DNA from: Mesonia aquimarina | GTDB taxonomy: Bacteria; Bacteroidota; Bacteroidia; Flavobacteriales; Flavobacteriaceae | Length of the DNA stretch: 64,000 bases | Direction of reading: 5' to 3' | Assembly (NCBI RefSeq): GCF_003667275.1 | Contig: NZ_RCNV01000001.1 | Location: 310,001 to 374,000, forward strand | In this document: in pieces, positions 17,704 through 27,219 of the stretch | Position numbering within the stretch: position 1 is the stretch's first letter | Layout of the letters: each line of letters starts with the position of its first letter | Notes under the pieces: model-generated | Database searches by the model: none | What the model was told of the DNA's origin: nothing | The model's input: the letters and a program-made list of their open reading frames with translations, nothing else | Made by a program: the position numbers and the translations under genes

Positions 17704-18408
17704 GTGTCAGAAAAAAAAATCTCACATAAAAATAATCTGCAAGTAATTTATGAAGACAATCACTTAATTGTGGTAAATAAACGTGCCGGTGATATTGTAC
17801 AAGGCGATAAAACCGGTGACAAACCCTTAAGTGAAGTTGTAAAAAGTTATTTAAAAGAAAAGTATAATAAACCCGGGAATGTTTATCTTGGCGTAGTTCA
17901 TCGATTAGATCGTCCAACTAGCGGAATTGTTTTATTTGCCAAAACCTCAAAAGCTTTAGCGCGATTAAATAAATTATTTGCCGAAAAGAAAACCGAAAAA
18001 ACCTATTGGGCGCTGGTAAAAAATGAACCTCCAAAAAAGCAAGACACTTTAATTCATTATTTAAAGCGAAATCAAAAGCAAAATAAATCGTATTCCCATA
18101 AAAATGAAGTTCCTGACAGTAAAAAGGGAATTCTTCACTACAAGATTATTAAGCAACTTGAGAATTATTTTTTGTTAGAAATTCAGCTGGAAACAGGTAG
18201 ACATCATCAAATTAGAAGTCAATTATCAGCTATTGGTTGTCCAATTAAAGGCGATTTAAAGTATGGGTTTGATCGTAGCAACAAAGATGCAAGCATACAT
18301 TTACACGCAAGAAAACTAAGCTTAATTCATCCGGTTAAAAAAGAAGAAATTTCATTTGTCTCCGATTTACCAAATGATCCGCTTTGGAATGCTTGCGCTA
18401 CAAATTAA
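17704..18408 (+). CDS. RluA-family pseudouridine synthase
   Basis: A 234-aa RNA pseudouridine synthase. The catalytic Asp lies in the motif GVVHRLDRPTSGIVLFAKTS; other blocks are VNKRAGDIVQGD, EKTYWALV and LETGRHHQIRSQLSAIG. It lacks an S4 domain and begins directly with the catalytic fold. A GTG start is used, as no ATG is available before the conserved region. Substrate (rRNA or tRNA uridine) cannot be told from sequence. The 3' end overlaps convergent pxpC by 11 bases. Confidence 0.92.
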   Translation: MSEKKISHKNNLQVIYEDNHLIVVNKRAGDIVQGDKTGDKPLSEVVKSYLKEKYNKPGNVYLGVVHRLDRPTSGIVLFAKTSKALARLNKLFAEKKTEKTYWALVKNEPPKKQDTLIHYLKRNQKQNKSYSHKNEVPDSKKGILHYKIIKQLENYFLLEIQLETGRHHQIRSQLSAIGCPIKGDLKYGFDRSNKDASIHLHARKLSLIHPVKKEEISFVSDLPNDPLWNACATN

Positions 18409-19249
18409 TCAATCTAAAGGTTAATTTATCTCCTTGTTTTTTTTGCGCTAATTTATTGATGCTCTCTTCTGTTAATTGAAAAATTCTTGGGTAACCACCC
18501 GTAGTTTGGCAATCGCGCATTAAAATGATTATATTTCCTGATGGTGTAAATTGAACCGTTCCCGGTAAAACCGGTTGCGTTAGAATGGCTTGTAAATTAT
18601 TTTCAAGTTTTTCTTCTAATTGATACGCCATTCGACTATTATTTTTTGAAATCGAAAATTCCTTGCGTAATAGATTTGCTTTCATAGTTTCAGAAAGTTG
18701 TTCAAACTCAGGTCCCGCAAAAACTTCTAATTCATCATTAAAATAATCATTATTGAATTTTATATGAGCGTGTTTTTTTTCTTCTGAAAAATTAAAAGGA
18801 TGATAGGAGATTTCGTCTCCCTTTTCAATTTTAGATGAATTTGTAATTGGCGCGTACATACTTTTACTACCTAACTTTTCTTCTATTTCAAAACCGCCTT
18901 TTACTGCCAAATAAATTCGCGCTCCTTGACTTATTTGTTTAATATGAAGTTGATCCCCTTTTTTTATTTCAAATACTTTGTTTAAACCTATTTCATCATT
19001 ATTTAACTTTGCTGAAGCCGATAAACCTGTAATAGAAATTTGCGTAGCTTCTGTAAATTCTAATTTCGGACCGATTAAGGTGATTTCCATCAAGGCTTCA
19101 TTTTCTGAATTTCCCAGTAAAAGATTGGCAATTTTAGCGGAATATAAATCCATCGCGCCACTTTTAGGAATGCCGAATTTAGCAAAACCTACTCTACCTC
19201 GATCTTGAATTGTACTAAATAATCCTGGTTGAAGAATTTTAATACTCAT
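18398..19249 (-). CDS. pxpC: 5-oxoprolinase subunit C (biotin-dependent carboxyltransferase-like)
   Basis: A 283-aa protein with the AHS2/PxpC fold: N-terminal LQPGLFSTIQDRGRVGFAKFGIPKSGAMD is the family signature, with a C-terminal MRDCQTTGGYPRI. With PxpA and PxpB it forms the ATP-dependent 5-oxoprolinase that opens pyroglutamate to glutamate. It overlaps pxpB by 11 bases in the same operon. Confidence 0.94.
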   Translation of the reverse strand: MSIKILQPGLFSTIQDRGRVGFAKFGIPKSGAMDLYSAKIANLLLGNSENEALMEITLIGPKLEFTEATQISITGLSASAKLNNDEIGLNKVFEIKKGDQLHIKQISQGARIYLAVKGGFEIEEKLGSKSMYAPITNSSKIEKGDEISYHPFNFSEEKKHAHIKFNNDYFNDELEVFAGPEFEQLSETMKANLLRKEFSISKNNSRMAYQLEEKLENNLQAILTQPVLPGTVQFTPSGNIIILMRDCQTTGGYPRIFQLTEESINKLAQKKQGDKLTFRLINL

Positions 19250-19973
19250 AAACTTCTTTTTGAAATTGAAAAGAATTATTTGTTACCTGCTTTTTTATTT
19301 CGTCATATTCTTTTAAAGAAATGGCTTCGAATTTTAATTTATCACCTGCCTGAAAAGGGCTCGGATTTTTAGCAGAAGTATCAAAAAAAGTCAAGGGAGA
19401 ATTCCCGATTAGTTGCCATCCACCGGCAGAATTTTGCGGGTAAATTCCGGTCTGTTTTTCACCAATTCCTACAGCACCTTTTTTAACGTTTAAACGCGGT
19501 GACTTTTTACGTGAAATATAAAGCTCTTTTTTAAGTCCGCCAAGGTATAAAAACCCGGGTAAAAATCCAGTGAAAAATACCGTATAATTCGGTTGCGTAT
19601 GAAGAGAAATTATTTCTGAAACTTCAAGTTTATTTTTGACGCTAATTTCTTCTAAATCGATTCCAAATTTTTCATCATAACATACAGGAATTGAAAATTG
19701 ATTTACTTCTACAGTGTCGGAAAATTGAACACCCTCTGATAGCTTTTTAATATCTGAAATTTCATTATAGATATTATCTATTACAAATTTATAATTAACT
19801 AATAATGAATTATATGTATTTATTACTTCAACTGATTCTTTAATTGTATTTTGTTGGATTATATTTTTGTATTGAAGGATAAATTTGAGTAGTTTTTCGT
19901 CAATAATTTCTTCCCAAGTTATTAAAATAGCTTGTTTTCCAAAAGCGCTAAATGTTGGATTTTTATAACTCAT
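19239..19973 (-). CDS. pxpB: 5-oxoprolinase subunit B (AHS1/KipI-like)
   Basis: A 244-aa AHS1-domain protein. The conserved segments HTQPNYTVFFTGFLPGFLYLGGL and VGIGEKQTGIYPQNSAGGWQLIGNSPLTFFD are diagnostic. The N-terminal third is more divergent than in E. coli PxpB. It lies between pxpC (overlapping) and pxpA (3-base gap), which fixes the assignment as an oxoprolinase subunit rather than a KipI-type kinase inhibitor. Confidence 0.94.
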   Translation of the reverse strand: MSYKNPTFSAFGKQAILITWEEIIDEKLLKFILQYKNIIQQNTIKESVEVINTYNSLLVNYKFVIDNIYNEISDIKKLSEGVQFSDTVEVNQFSIPVCYDEKFGIDLEEISVKNKLEVSEIISLHTQPNYTVFFTGFLPGFLYLGGLKKELYISRKKSPRLNVKKGAVGIGEKQTGIYPQNSAGGWQLIGNSPLTFFDTSAKNPSPFQAGDKLKFEAISLKEYDEIKKQVTNNSFQFQKEVYEY

Positions 19974-19976
19974 CCC

Positions 19977-20705
19977 CTATTGAATATGAACGTTATTTTC
20001 TTCTAATTTTTCACGTAAAAAAGTCAATATTTCAACTGAATTTTTCGTGTCACTATGAACACAAATCGTATCGAAGTTTGCCATTAAAATTTTATCATTT
20101 TTTAACTGAATTTTTCCTTCAGAAATCATGAAAAAAACGTGCTTAAAAATAACTCCTTTTTCGTGCAAAACAGCATCTTCTTTTTTTCTCGAAACCAGAC
20201 TAAAATCAGCTTCATAATTTCGGTCTGCAAAACCCTCTGTCCAAGTTTTTAATTTTCCTTTTGCTATTTTTTTTACAGCTGATTTTGGAGGGACAAAAAG
20301 AATTAAATTTTCATCTATTTCGTGCACAACATCAATTACCAATTGTGCTTTTTCCTCATCTTTTATAATATCATTGTATAAAGCTCCATGAGGTTTTATA
20401 TGATGTAACTTAACGCCAAATTCCTCTGCAGTACTTTTTACACGTAAAATTTGCGTTCTAAGCGTACTTTTTAATTCATCAGTATTTATATCTAATGAAA
20501 CTCTACCAAAGTTTTCTTGATCAGGATAAGAAGGATGCGCACCAATATTCGTTTGATGTGTTATCGCTAGCTTTATTGCTTCTTTTACAGTTTTATCATT
20601 ACCAAAATGTCCTCCACAAGCAATATTACAAGACGAAATAAGTGGCATTAATTGATTATCGAATTTTCCTCCTTCTGCTAAATCACAATTTAAATCGATA
20701 GTCAT
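19977..20705 (-). CDS. pxpA: 5-oxoprolinase subunit A (LamB/YcsF family)
   Basis: A 242-aa protein starting MTIDLNCDLAEGG, followed by ISSCNIACGGHFGN and IGAHPSYPDQENFGR, all conserved in PxpA. VKLHHIKPHGALYND and the late CVHSDT motif complete the family pattern. It is the first gene of the pxpABC operon and is 6 bases downstream of the DUF2891 gene. Confidence 0.95.
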   Translation of the reverse strand: MTIDLNCDLAEGGKFDNQLMPLISSCNIACGGHFGNDKTVKEAIKLAITHQTNIGAHPSYPDQENFGRVSLDINTDELKSTLRTQILRVKSTAEEFGVKLHHIKPHGALYNDIIKDEEKAQLVIDVVHEIDENLILFVPPKSAVKKIAKGKLKTWTEGFADRNYEADFSLVSRKKEDAVLHEKGVIFKHVFFMISEGKIQLKNDKILMANFDTICVHSDTKNSVEILTFLREKLEENNVHIQ

Positions 20706-20711
20706 AACACA

Positions 20712-21866
20712 TTAGTTTTGTCGCTGCTGAAGACTATAAATAGCAAAGGTTCCTAACCAATGTCCGCCTTCGTAAGAATCGCCCATTAAACTAGGAAAAG
20801 AATGCGCTACGTGTTTATCGGCAACGAACTGGAGATGTTTAAAATCTTCTTGATATTTATTTGCCAAATTGTAGAAAACCCAAGCTCTGCTATAATTTAA
20901 GCCATCTAAATGAACGAGTTTTCCATCCTCACGATCAGAAACTTCAGCAACTTCAATATCAAAATTCTTATCCATTAATTGAGGCATAAAATCTTTTAAC
21001 CAAATTTTAAAAGTAGTTTCAGATAAAACGCGTTGCATAATGGCAACTTCCTCTAAACAAGGCGATAAAAAATCAAAACCGCCAGGCTCCCAAGAAATCG
21101 GACAATTATCGTCTTCTAAATAAAAGTCTTTTGCACGCTTGGCAATTAAATTTATGAATTTTTCATTTGCTGTAGTCTGTGCATAATCATAGGCAAAAGC
21201 TAATCCAAAAGCAGTATTTTCGTGCTCTCCTACTCTAATAGGATAATTTAATTTTGGTAGAAAAGTCATATAATTTTCTACTATTTTATCGGTTAATGGT
21301 TGTAGGTTTTTCTCCAATTCTTTTGCTAGAGGAGTGTCCCAAGTATGAATTTCTTCTGCTAATTTTAACACCCAAGCCCATCCATAAGTACGTTCAAAAC
21401 TTTTATTTTGCTCCTGCTGAAAATAAGCAACTTCTTGCTGAATGTTTTCTGGTGACAAGCTTTCTTTTAACGCCTTTTTTATAGCTTCAGCTTTATTTAA
21501 ATTAGGAAATTGTTTTAGTAAACTTACTAAAGACCAATGTCCATGAACTGAAGAATGCCAATCAAAGCAGCCATAAAACGCAGGATGAAGTTCTTTTGGA
21601 GTTTTTAAGTCGGCTTCAGAGGTTAATGTTTGCCCGAGTTTATAAGGGTATTGATTATTGATGCACGCTAAAGGCAATTCCGCTAATTTATCGGCTTGTT
21701 CTTTGGTTAAAATAACCGGATCAACATTTTTTATTTTATTTGATACCTCTTCCACCAAGCTAGTATCTTCCTCAACTTTTTGAGGATTATTTTTCTCAAG
21801 ATCAGCATCCTTATTTTTACAACTAAACAAACTGATAATCGATAATGCAACTACTATTTTTCTCAT
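20712..21866 (-). CDS. DUF2891-family lipoprotein
   Basis: About 384 aa from the start MRKIVVALSIISLFSC, a lipoprotein signal (lipobox LFSC). An earlier in-frame ATG would overlap yifB. The mature part has the DUF2891 pattern: YPYKLGQ, LHPAFYGCFDWHSSVHGHW near residue 90, TYGWAWVLKLAEE and the C-terminal LVHLDGLNYSRAW and GGHWLGTFAIYSL. Repeated His/Trp-rich helices suggest an alpha/alpha-barrel glycosidase-like fold, but no reaction is known to me. It precedes pxpA in the same orientation. Confidence 0.85.
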   Translation of the reverse strand: MRKIVVALSIISLFSCKNKDADLEKNNPQKVEEDTSLVEEVSNKIKNVDPVILTKEQADKLAELPLACINNQYPYKLGQTLTSEADLKTPKELHPAFYGCFDWHSSVHGHWSLVSLLKQFPNLNKAEAIKKALKESLSPENIQQEVAYFQQEQNKSFERTYGWAWVLKLAEEIHTWDTPLAKELEKNLQPLTDKIVENYMTFLPKLNYPIRVGEHENTAFGLAFAYDYAQTTANEKFINLIAKRAKDFYLEDDNCPISWEPGGFDFLSPCLEEVAIMQRVLSETTFKIWLKDFMPQLMDKNFDIEVAEVSDREDGKLVHLDGLNYSRAWVFYNLANKYQEDFKHLQFVADKHVAHSFPSLMGDSYEGGHWLGTFAIYSLQQRQN

Positions 21867-21871
21867 AATTT

Positions 21872-23410
21872 CTATCCTAACCAACCATCACGGTCTAAAC
21901 TTCTATATTGAATTGCTTCACTAATATGTGTTCCAGAAATTTGTTCTACACCTTCTAAATCTGCAATTGTTCTTGAAACTTTCAAAATCCGATCATAAGC
22001 TCTCGCCGATAAATTTAAACGCTCCATTGCAGTTTTCAACAAATTTTTAGAATTTTCATCTAACTTACAAAATTCTCTGATTTGTTTAACATCCATTTGT
22101 GCATTATAATGAATATTTTCATAATTTTTAAATCTACTATGTTGCTGCTCTCTAGCTTCGGTGACACGTTTTCTGATTTCTGCACTCGTTTCTCCCTTTC
22201 GTTCTTCACTTAATTTATCAAAAGGCACTGGTGTTACTTCAATGTGAATATCGATCCTGTCTAATAAGGGACCGCTAATTTTGCTTAAATAACGTTGCAT
22301 TTCGGCGGGTGAAGAAGAAACCGGAGCATCAGGATCGTTAAAATAACCTCCCGGACTAGGATTCATGCTAGCTACTAACATAAAACTAGATGGATAAGTT
22401 ACTGTAAAACGCGCTCTCGAAATAGTTACTTCACGATCTTCTAGCGGTTGCCGCATAACCTCTAACACGGTTCGTTTAAATTCTGGCAATTCATCTAAAA
22501 ATAATACGCCATTATGCGACAAAGAAATTTCACCGGGCTGCGGATATGAACCGCCACCAACCAAAGCAACATCAGAAATTGTGTGGTGAGGACTTCTAAA
22601 TGGGCGTTGTGCTAAAAGACCGTTAACTTCATTTGTTCTTCCTACAACACTGTGAATTTTTGTGGTTTCTAGTGCTTCGTGTAAACTCATCGGTGGTAAA
22701 ATACTCGGCAAGCGTTTTGCTAACATTGTTTTTCCAGAGCCTGGAGGACCGATTAAAATAATATTATGACCACCTGCAGCGGCAATTTCCATACAACGCT
22801 TAATAGATTCTTGTCCTTTTACATCAGAAAAATCGTGTTCAGGATGCTGTAAACTTTCATAAAACTGTTTTCGCGTATCAATAATGGTGGGTTCTAATAT
22901 TTCATTTTTATCAAAAAAATTAATAACTTCTGTAATATTTTCGACTCCATACACATCTAAGCCACTAACAATGGCTGCTTCTGCAGCATTTTGTTTAGGA
23001 AGAATAAAGCCTTTAAAACCTTCTTCTTTAGCTTTTATGGCAATTGGGAGCGCGCCTTTTATGGGCTGTAAACTTCCGTCTAATGAAAGTTCTCCCATAA
23101 TTAAATAATCTTCTATTTTTTTAGCTTTAATTTGTGAAGAAGCGGTAAGAATACCTAATGCTAAAGTTAAATCATATGCAGAACCTTCTTTACGTAAATC
23201 TGCAGGTGCCATATTTAAGGTGATTTTTTTACCCGGTAATTTGTAACCGTTATTTTGTAAAGCTGCTGCTATGCGATAACTACTTTCTCGAATAGCGTTA
23301 TCGGGCAACCCTACCAAGTGGTAGCCAATTCCTTTATTAATATTCACTTCTACCGTAATTGTGGTTGCCTCTACCCCAAATACAGCACTTCCATAAACTT
23401 TTACTAGCAT
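21872..23410 (-). CDS. comM: YifB/ComM-family Mg-chelatase-like AAA ATPase
   Basis: A 512-aa protein with an N-terminal Lon-protease-like domain (GYHLVGLPDNAIRESSYRI), a Mg-chelatase AAA+ domain with Walker A GPPGSGKTMLAKRLPS near residue 220 and Walker B VLFLDELPEF, and the C-terminal helical Mg_chelatase_C domain (LSARAYDRILKVSRTIADL). Family members such as ComM are hexameric helicases promoting branch migration during natural transformation. Whether this organism is competent is not shown by the window. Confidence 0.93.
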   Translation of the reverse strand: MLVKVYGSAVFGVEATTITVEVNINKGIGYHLVGLPDNAIRESSYRIAAALQNNGYKLPGKKITLNMAPADLRKEGSAYDLTLALGILTASSQIKAKKIEDYLIMGELSLDGSLQPIKGALPIAIKAKEEGFKGFILPKQNAAEAAIVSGLDVYGVENITEVINFFDKNEILEPTIIDTRKQFYESLQHPEHDFSDVKGQESIKRCMEIAAAGGHNIILIGPPGSGKTMLAKRLPSILPPMSLHEALETTKIHSVVGRTNEVNGLLAQRPFRSPHHTISDVALVGGGSYPQPGEISLSHNGVLFLDELPEFKRTVLEVMRQPLEDREVTISRARFTVTYPSSFMLVASMNPSPGGYFNDPDAPVSSSPAEMQRYLSKISGPLLDRIDIHIEVTPVPFDKLSEERKGETSAEIRKRVTEAREQQHSRFKNYENIHYNAQMDVKQIREFCKLDENSKNLLKTAMERLNLSARAYDRILKVSRTIADLEGVEQISGTHISEAIQYRSLDRDGWLG

Positions 23411-23478
23411 GTAGTTATCCTTTTCTTAAATGTAAGGATAATTTTATAGAATAAAGCTTTGGTCTATAAAACAATAAA

Positions 23479-25080
23479 TTAAGAAAGGTATTTCTTTAAA
23501 AGGTTTCTTGTAGAAGAATCTTGATTTTCACCAATTTTTCTGGATTCAATCTGATCTAAAATACCTGATGCTAACTGTTTACCAAGCTCTACTCCCCACT
23601 GATCATAACTGAAAATATTCCAAATTATACCTTGTACAAATAACTTGTGTTCGTACATCGCAATTAAACTTCCTAAAGTTTTTGGATTAAGTTTTTCTAT
23701 TAAAATAGTATTGGTCGGTTTATTACCGGAAACTAATTTATAAGGTAATATTTTTTCTTGCTCCTCCTTAGATAATGTTTGTAACTCCTCTTCTACTTCT
23801 GCTTTACTTTTCCCCTTTAATAAAGCTTCAGTTTGAGCAAAAAAATTGGCCATTAATTGATTGTGGTGGAACTTATCTTGATGAAGCGATTTTTTAAAAC
23901 CGATAAAATCTGTCGGAATTATTTTTGTTCCCTGATGAAATAATTGAAAAAATGCGTGTTGCGAATTACTTCCCGGTTCTCCCCAAATAATGGTTCCGGT
24001 TTGGTAACTGATTTTTTCTCCACTTCTTGAAACACTTTTTCCGTTACTCTCCATAATCCCCTGCTGTAAATAAGGAACAAAATTTTGTAAATAATGCGAA
24101 TATGGAACGACGGCTTCGGTTTCTGTTTCAAAAAAATTATTATACCAAATACTTAGCAATGCTAAAATTACAGGAATATTTTTATCAAAATCTTCATTTC
24201 TGAAATGTTCATCCATTTGTTGAGCGCCTTCTAAAAGTTGCTCAAAATTTTTATAACCAATGCAGCACGCAATAGCCAACCCAACCGGGCTCCACAAAGA
24301 AAATCGACCGCCAACCCAATCCCACATCGGGAAAATTTGAGTCGATTTAATTCCGAATTCAATTGCTTTTTCTGTATTGGCAGATACCGCTACAAAATGT
24401 TTTTCTAAATCTGTACAGCCGTTTTCTTCAAAATATTTTTTAACCGTTTTAGCATTGGTAATCGTTTCTTTTGTTCCAAAACTTTTAGAAACAACAATAA
24501 CTAAAGTTGTTTCCATATCTATCTTTTGAAGAACCTCATGAACTAAATCACCATCCATATTAGAAACAAAATAACTTTCTAAATGATTTTGATAAAAAGC
24601 TAAAGAATTTGTGACCATTTTTGGTCCAAGATCACTTCCGCCAACACCAATATTAACAATAGTTTTAATTTGTTTTCCGGTGTAACCTTTCCATTTTCCT
24701 TCAATTATTTCCTCAGAAAATTGCTTTATTTTAGCTAAAGCTTGTGCTACTTCTTTCGGTTTCTCTTTGGCTCGCAAAGCAGTATGTAAAACAGCTCGAT
24801 TTTCGGTTTGATTGATATAATCTCCCTTAAATTGTTTTTCTATTGCATTTTTAAGGTCTATTTCTTCAGCTAAAGAAAGTAATAGATCAAGAGTTTTTTG
24901 TGTGATCCGATTTTTAGAAAAATCTACTATAAAATCTTCCCATTCTATCAAAAAATTTTCTGCCCGTTGTTGATCTTGCTCAAACCAATTTAGCATTTGT
25001 TCATCTTTGATTTCATGAAAGTGAACAGCCAATTCTCGCCAAGCTTTAGTAGCGGTAGGATTAATTGATTTTAAGGGCAT
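23479..25080 (-). CDS. pgi: Glucose-6-phosphate isomerase
   Basis: A 533-aa enzyme interconverting glucose-6-phosphate and fructose-6-phosphate. Family blocks: IVNIGVGGSDLGPKM, VSKSFGTKETITNA, the PGI signature MWDWVGGRFSLWSPVG, the catalytic Glu region WGEPGSNSQHAFFQL and the C-terminal QWGVELGKQLA. It follows the sugar-kinase-like gene after 6 bases and, with gap and pfkA upstream on the same strand, forms an upper-glycolysis cluster. Confidence 0.97.
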   Translation of the reverse strand: MPLKSINPTATKAWRELAVHFHEIKDEQMLNWFEQDQQRAENFLIEWEDFIVDFSKNRITQKTLDLLLSLAEEIDLKNAIEKQFKGDYINQTENRAVLHTALRAKEKPKEVAQALAKIKQFSEEIIEGKWKGYTGKQIKTIVNIGVGGSDLGPKMVTNSLAFYQNHLESYFVSNMDGDLVHEVLQKIDMETTLVIVVSKSFGTKETITNAKTVKKYFEENGCTDLEKHFVAVSANTEKAIEFGIKSTQIFPMWDWVGGRFSLWSPVGLAIACCIGYKNFEQLLEGAQQMDEHFRNEDFDKNIPVILALLSIWYNNFFETETEAVVPYSHYLQNFVPYLQQGIMESNGKSVSRSGEKISYQTGTIIWGEPGSNSQHAFFQLFHQGTKIIPTDFIGFKKSLHQDKFHHNQLMANFFAQTEALLKGKSKAEVEEELQTLSKEEQEKILPYKLVSGNKPTNTILIEKLNPKTLGSLIAMYEHKLFVQGIIWNIFSYDQWGVELGKQLASGILDQIESRKIGENQDSSTRNLLKKYLS

Positions 25081-25086
25081 TAAAAT

Positions 25087-25932
25087 TTATTTTTTTTGGT
25101 AATATTGGGTTAATTGATCTATGGGATGACGAATTATATTTCCAGCAGCTAAATTATAAGTTTTTAAGCTATTTTTAATGATTTTTTCTGAAAAATGAGC
25201 AATTGAGCCTACAAAATGAATAGGAACTTCAGCAGATTCTTGAATTGGTAAAATTCTATTTTCTATAAAAACCTGAATTCCTTCGGTAATTATTTTTTCA
25301 AAATAAGGATTTATTTCATTTTTACTGAAGATAAAAGCCGCAAAAGAAGCCAAGTAAGCATTTGGGTTTTCTTGTTGATATAAATTGAATTTGATTTCAT
25401 CCGGATCTAAATTAAATGCAGCTTCAAATTCTTTAGCAATTTTTGAAGGCATTTTTTTATAAAAATAATCTTGAATCAATTTTTTTCCGAAATAATTTCC
25501 GCTCGCTTCGTCCATCACAACAAAACCTAAAGAAGCTATTGGTGTATGTATTTTTTTACCATCAAAATAACAACTATTAGAACCCGTACCCAAAATACAA
25601 ACAATACCGGGCATTGATGTTGCTGCATAAACTGCCGCATAGGTATCTTCAAAAATATTAACTTGTGCTTTTTTAAAAAAAACCTCGAAAATTGACTTTA
25701 ATTTTTTTTGAGGTAAAGGCGTTCCGCAACCTGCTCCGTAAAAATCTACTTGTTGAATTTGACTTGAAAATTCTTGTAAAGCTGTATTCGCTTCAACACG
25801 TTCACGAATAATTTTTTCAGAAAAAACACTCGGATTTAATCCTTTAGTTTGTGTACGAAAAACCTCTTCTTTTGCTTCATTTAAAAGAATCCAATCGCAC
25901 TTTGTAGAACCACCGTCGGCGAGTAAAAGCAT
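25087..25932 (-). CDS. BadF/BadG-type ATPase, probable N-acetylglucosamine kinase
   Basis: A 281-aa ASKHA-fold protein. The phosphate-1 loop LLLADGGSTKCDWILL opens the protein, the second loop is GIVCILGTGSNSCYF, and VMDEASGNYFGKKLI is the connecting motif of Bacteroidetes glucosamine/GlcNAc kinases. It is immediately upstream of pgi, consistent with feeding amino sugar or hexose phosphate into glycolysis; the substrate is inference. The 274 bases between it and gap hold no gene I can support. Confidence 0.83.
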   Translation of the reverse strand: MLLLADGGSTKCDWILLNEAKEEVFRTQTKGLNPSVFSEKIIRERVEANTALQEFSSQIQQVDFYGAGCGTPLPQKKLKSIFEVFFKKAQVNIFEDTYAAVYAATSMPGIVCILGTGSNSCYFDGKKIHTPIASLGFVVMDEASGNYFGKKLIQDYFYKKMPSKIAKEFEAAFNLDPDEIKFNLYQQENPNAYLASFAAFIFSKNEINPYFEKIITEGIQVFIENRILPIQESAEVPIHFVGSIAHFSEKIIKNSLKTYNLAAGNIIRHPIDQLTQYYQKK

Positions 25933-26206
25933 AGTTTGTTTGATTATTTTTAATTTAAAATCAATTCTATCTTAAATAGTTAATGTATTCATTTTTTCCA
26001 TTGATGAAAAAACGAATCAAAAAAATATAGACTTACGAAACTTTATCTAATTTTTTTTGCTCCTTCTCTAAGATTTAGAAACTCGTTATTGAAATTTAAT
26101 AAAACTAGAAAATTCGTTCAACTCAAACAGTCTAAAATTTCACGAGAACTTCACTTCAAATATTACGATAAACTTTCGATAGGCCCAAAAAAAGCTTTTA
26201 TAAAAA

Positions 26207-27208
26207 CTAAAGTGATGCCACGTATAATGATAAATCTACTAATTTACTCGCGTATCCAAACTCATTATCATACCAGGCAACTAGCTTAAAAAAGTTGTTA
26301 TTCAATGCCATACTTGCATCAGCATCAAAAACGCTGGTTCTGGATTCTGATACAAAATCTTGCGAGACAACTCCTTCTTCAGTATAGCCTAGAATTCCTT
26401 TTAAATCGTTTTCAGCGGCACTTTTTATAGTTTTTTTAAGTTCTTCTAAACTGACTTCTTTTTTTAGTCGTACGGTTAAATCTACCACAGAAACATCTGG
26501 TGTAGGTACACGAAAAGCCATTCCGCTTAATTTTCCTTCTAAATCCGGAATAACTTTTCCAACTGCTTTTGCAGCTCCGGTGCTTGTCGGGATAATATTT
26601 ACATTAGCATTTCTTCCTAATCGGTAATTTTTTTTAGAAGCAGAATCTACCGTAAATTGTGAAGATGTTGTGGCATGAACAGTAGTCATTAAACCTTCAA
26701 TTATTTCAAAATTATCGTGTAAAACTTTTGCTAAAGGTGCTAAACAATTGGTAGTACAAGAGGCATTAGAAACCAACTGGTCGTCAGCCGAAATGCTTTG
26801 ATGATTTACGCCCATAACAACCATAGGAATATCTTCTGATGGTGCAGAAATAACTACTTTTTTGGCGCCGGCTTCTAAATGTTTTGATGCTTTTTCTTTG
26901 GTTTTAAAAATACCCGTGCATTCTAAAACAATAGCTACATTTAATTTTTTCCAAGGAAGGTTTTCGGGCTCCTTTTCTGAAGTCACTTTTATTTCTTTTC
27001 CGTCAATTAAAAGATTATCATTTTTTACAGCTATAGATTGATCAAATTTTCCATGAACAGAATCATATTTTAATAAATAGGCTAACTGTTCTACCGGCAT
27101 CAAATCATTTACTGCAACAATATTTACATTATCATTTTTACTGGCAATTCGAAAAACAATTCTTCCAATTCTACCTAATCCGTTTATCGCAATATTTATT
27201 TTTTTCAT
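26207..27208 (-). CDS. gap: Glyceraldehyde-3-phosphate dehydrogenase
   Basis: A 333-aa enzyme oxidising glyceraldehyde-3-phosphate to 1,3-bisphosphoglycerate. The NAD-binding start [15 protein letters not shown], the catalytic-Cys motif [15 protein letters not shown] near residue 150, [10 protein letters not shown], and WYDNEFGYA near the C-terminus are all present. It is 11 bases downstream of pfkA in the same operon. Confidence 0.97.
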   Translation of the reverse strand: MKKINIAINGLGRIGRIVFRIASKNDNVNIVAVNDLMPVEQLAYLLKYDSVHGKFDQSIAVKNDNLLIDGKEIKVTSEKEPENLPWKKLNVAIVLECTGIFKTKEKASKHLEAGAKKVVISAPSEDIPMVVMGVNHQSISADDQLVSNASCTTNCLAPLAKVLHDNFEIIEGLMTTVHATTSSQFTVDSASKKNYRLGRNANVNIIPTSTGAAKAVGKVIPDLEGKLSGMAFRVPTPDVSVVDLTVRLKKEVSLEELKKTIKSAAENDLKGILGYTEEGVVSQDFVSESRTSVFDADASMALNNNFFKLVAWYDNEFGYASKLVDLSLYVASL

Positions 27209-27219
27209 AGCTCATTTTT

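Noticed and set aside
26089-26289. 66-codon plus-strand frame between the sugar kinase and gap
   Set aside because: It overlaps the 3' end of gap, has no promoter and shows no protein-like pattern beyond A/T-rich Lys/Ile content.
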